Shown in pieces: positions 6,484 through 7,605 of a stretch of DNA of 7,605 bases (positions are counted from its first letter, which is position 1; each line of letters opens with the position of its first letter). The translations under genes were made by a program, and so were the position numbers. The DNA is taken from positions 1 through 7,605 of the forward strand of contig JALSIU010000354.1 in assembly GCA_026989715.1 (NCBI GenBank). Direction: 5' to 3'. This stretch comes from Methylomonas sp. GTDB taxonomy: Bacteria; Pseudomonadota; Gammaproteobacteria; Methylococcales; Methylomonadaceae. A model generated the notes under the pieces. The model made no database searches and had not been told where the DNA came from. It saw nothing but the letters and a program-made list of their open reading frames with translations.

Positions 6484-7530
6484 GTGCTTATTAGGTTTCT
6501 ATTGATTTGTAGCTTATTCTTCACGCAATGGGTGTCAGCTGTGGAGATAAAAGGCTTGTTTGAAGCAGAGGTCATTACGCGTAGTCAGTCTCGGGATGAT
6601 CGAAATGCGGCGTTGCGCGAAGCTTTGGTGATTGTGCTGAATAGAGTGATGGCAGGCGCGGATATTATGCAAGACCCTACCGTATTAACAGCATTAAATA
6701 ATGCAGCGGCTTATGTGGATCAATATCAATATGCTTTGGTTTCGGATGGCAAAGAGGCTAATTCACCGCGCACGATGCGGGTTATGTTTAATGAAGAGAC
6801 CTTAATGGAATTAATGCGCAGTAGTCAATTATCCATTTGGAATGAAGTGCGTGATGAAGTCTTGCTCTGGCTAGTCGTTGAGCGGTTTGGTAAAAAAGAA
6901 ATATTTGAGCCTGAGCAACATGTTGATATCAACACCGCTTTGCAGGCCGCCGCTAAATTAAAAGGTATTCCCATTTTATTGCCGTTAATGGATTTGGAAG
7001 AAAAGCAACGCGTGAGGGCTAAGGATATATTAAGTGCTTATCCGGAGCACTTGCTCACCGCTTCCGAGCGTTATGATGTCTCAGCCATTTTATCCGGCAA
7101 GATTGTGCAACGGCGTAGCTGTTGGCGGTCGGAATGGACCTTAAATTTTAATAGTAAAATTGAGCAGTGGACATTGCCTTGTACACAATTAAAGCAGACT
7201 CTAGCGGATGCCTTACAGCATGTTTATACGCAACTTTCTGCCTTTTATGCAGTCAATGCAGACCAAGCGCAAGCCGACCGGCAAGTTTTGAAAATAGCGG
7301 GTATTCGCGGCATGACAGCGGAGACTAATATTAAGCAATATTTGCGATCATTACCTATGGTCAGCTCGGTAAAGTGGCTCAAAGTTGAGCAAGGCAAGCA
7401 TGTGTTTCAGTTGCAGTTATCAGGCACAAAAGCGGCACTGCAAGAACAGTTGGATTTAGGCTTGGTATTGCGTAAAAAGGGTAGAGATGCACAAGATGCT
7501 AGTTTGCTTTATGAGGTGATAGTGCAGTAG
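6484..7530 (+). CDS. DUF2066 family exported protein of unknown function
   Basis: This 348-residue protein begins with a clear Sec signal peptide (MLIRFLLICSLFFTQWVSA, likely cut after A19), so the mature protein should be periplasmic or envelope-associated. The region after the signal (LFEAEV, RNAALREALVIVLNRVMAG and AAAYVDQYQY, about residues 25-80) matches the start of DUF2066 proteins as I remember them. A section at about 125-185 is predicted alpha/beta (EVLLWLVVERFG, IPILLPLMDLEEK) and is followed by ILSGKIVQRRSCWRSEWTL (about 200-218). The role is not established. The gene starts with GTG at 6484, supported by AAGGA at 6472-6476 seven bases upstream and by the signal peptide beginning right there. 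As I recall, DUF2066 genes lie beside purM in many gammaproteobacteria, including pseudomonads, and the divergent arrangement here fits that. Confidence 0.88.
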   Translation: MLIRFLLICSLFFTQWVSAVEIKGLFEAEVITRSQSRDDRNAALREALVIVLNRVMAGADIMQDPTVLTALNNAAAYVDQYQYALVSDGKEANSPRTMRVMFNEETLMELMRSSQLSIWNEVRDEVLLWLVVERFGKKEIFEPEQHVDINTALQAAAKLKGIPILLPLMDLEEKQRVRAKDILSAYPEHLLTASERYDVSAILSGKIVQRRSCWRSEWTLNFNSKIEQWTLPCTQLKQTLADALQHVYTQLSAFYAVNADQAQADRQVLKIAGIRGMTAETNIKQYLRSLPMVSSVKWLKVEQGKHVFQLQLSGTKAALQEQLDLGLVLRKKGRDAQDASLLYEVIVQ

Positions 7531-7539
7531 CAATTAATT

Positions 7540-7605
7540 TTATAAAGATTTTTTAAACGGATTTACAAGGCCATTGAGGTTAATATCTTTTTTTTCAAAA
7601 GTTAG
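7540..7605 (-). CDS. Possible C-terminal fragment of a convergent gene, unidentified
   Basis: On the - strand one frame is open from the window edge to a TAA at 7542-7540, reading LTFEKKDINLNGLVNPFKKS then L. The other two - frames are quickly closed, and no ATG start lies on the + strand in this stretch. The stop would be 9 bases from the DUF2066 stop, a common spacing for convergent genes. Twenty-one codons is too short to exclude chance in AT-rich DNA, and I recognise no family. Confidence 0.35.
   Translation of the reverse strand, partial: LTFEKKDINLNGLVNPFKKSL

Noticed and set aside
7544..7595. AAAGAT...ATCTTT followed by eight T as a terminator for the DUF2066 gene
   Set aside because: The arms are 6 bp, AT-rich and about 35 bases apart with no supporting inner stem, so stability would be very low.

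Overview
The window reads as an ordinary chromosomal stretch of a moderately AT-rich gammaproteobacterium. The support is a DUF2956-type small protein, a purM gene divergent from a DUF2066 gene, and a TolC-dependent RND-type efflux pair, all of which fit gammaproteobacterial families known to me. I cannot name the genus. There are no tRNA or rRNA genes, insertion sequences, CRISPR arrays or phage genes.

Layout: (1) positions 1-174 hold the C-terminal end of a membrane protein on the + strand. (2) A small Lys/Gln-rich, C-terminally anchored DUF2956 protein follows at 237-578 (+). (3) Convergent to it is a two-gene operon on the - strand, read 5108 to 613. It encodes a periplasmic adaptor (membrane fusion protein) and an RND inner-membrane permease joined by an ATGA stop/start overlap. 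(4) A 256-base non-genic stretch (5109-5364) carries a good sigma70-like promoter for the efflux operon with a palindrome over its -35. It also holds a small hairpin presenting a Shine-Dalgarno and AUG of a possible 17-codon leader ORF, and a 16-bp-arm inverted repeat just beyond purM. (5) purM (5365-6414, -) is divergent from a DUF2066 exported protein (6484-7530, +); both start with GTG and share a 69-base upstream region. (6) The last 66 bases are open on the - strand and may be the C-terminal end of a convergent gene.

How the parts work together: the adaptor and permease should form two of the three parts of a proton-driven efflux pump. The outer-membrane channel is not encoded here, but the adaptor carries a TolC-docking motif, so it probably uses a TolC-family channel encoded elsewhere. 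No dedicated regulator gene is in the window. PurM is housekeeping purine biosynthesis; its usual partner purN does not follow it. I found no convincing new multi-gene system. The most interesting part is the regulatory architecture in front of the efflux operon and the unexplained hairpin behind purM.
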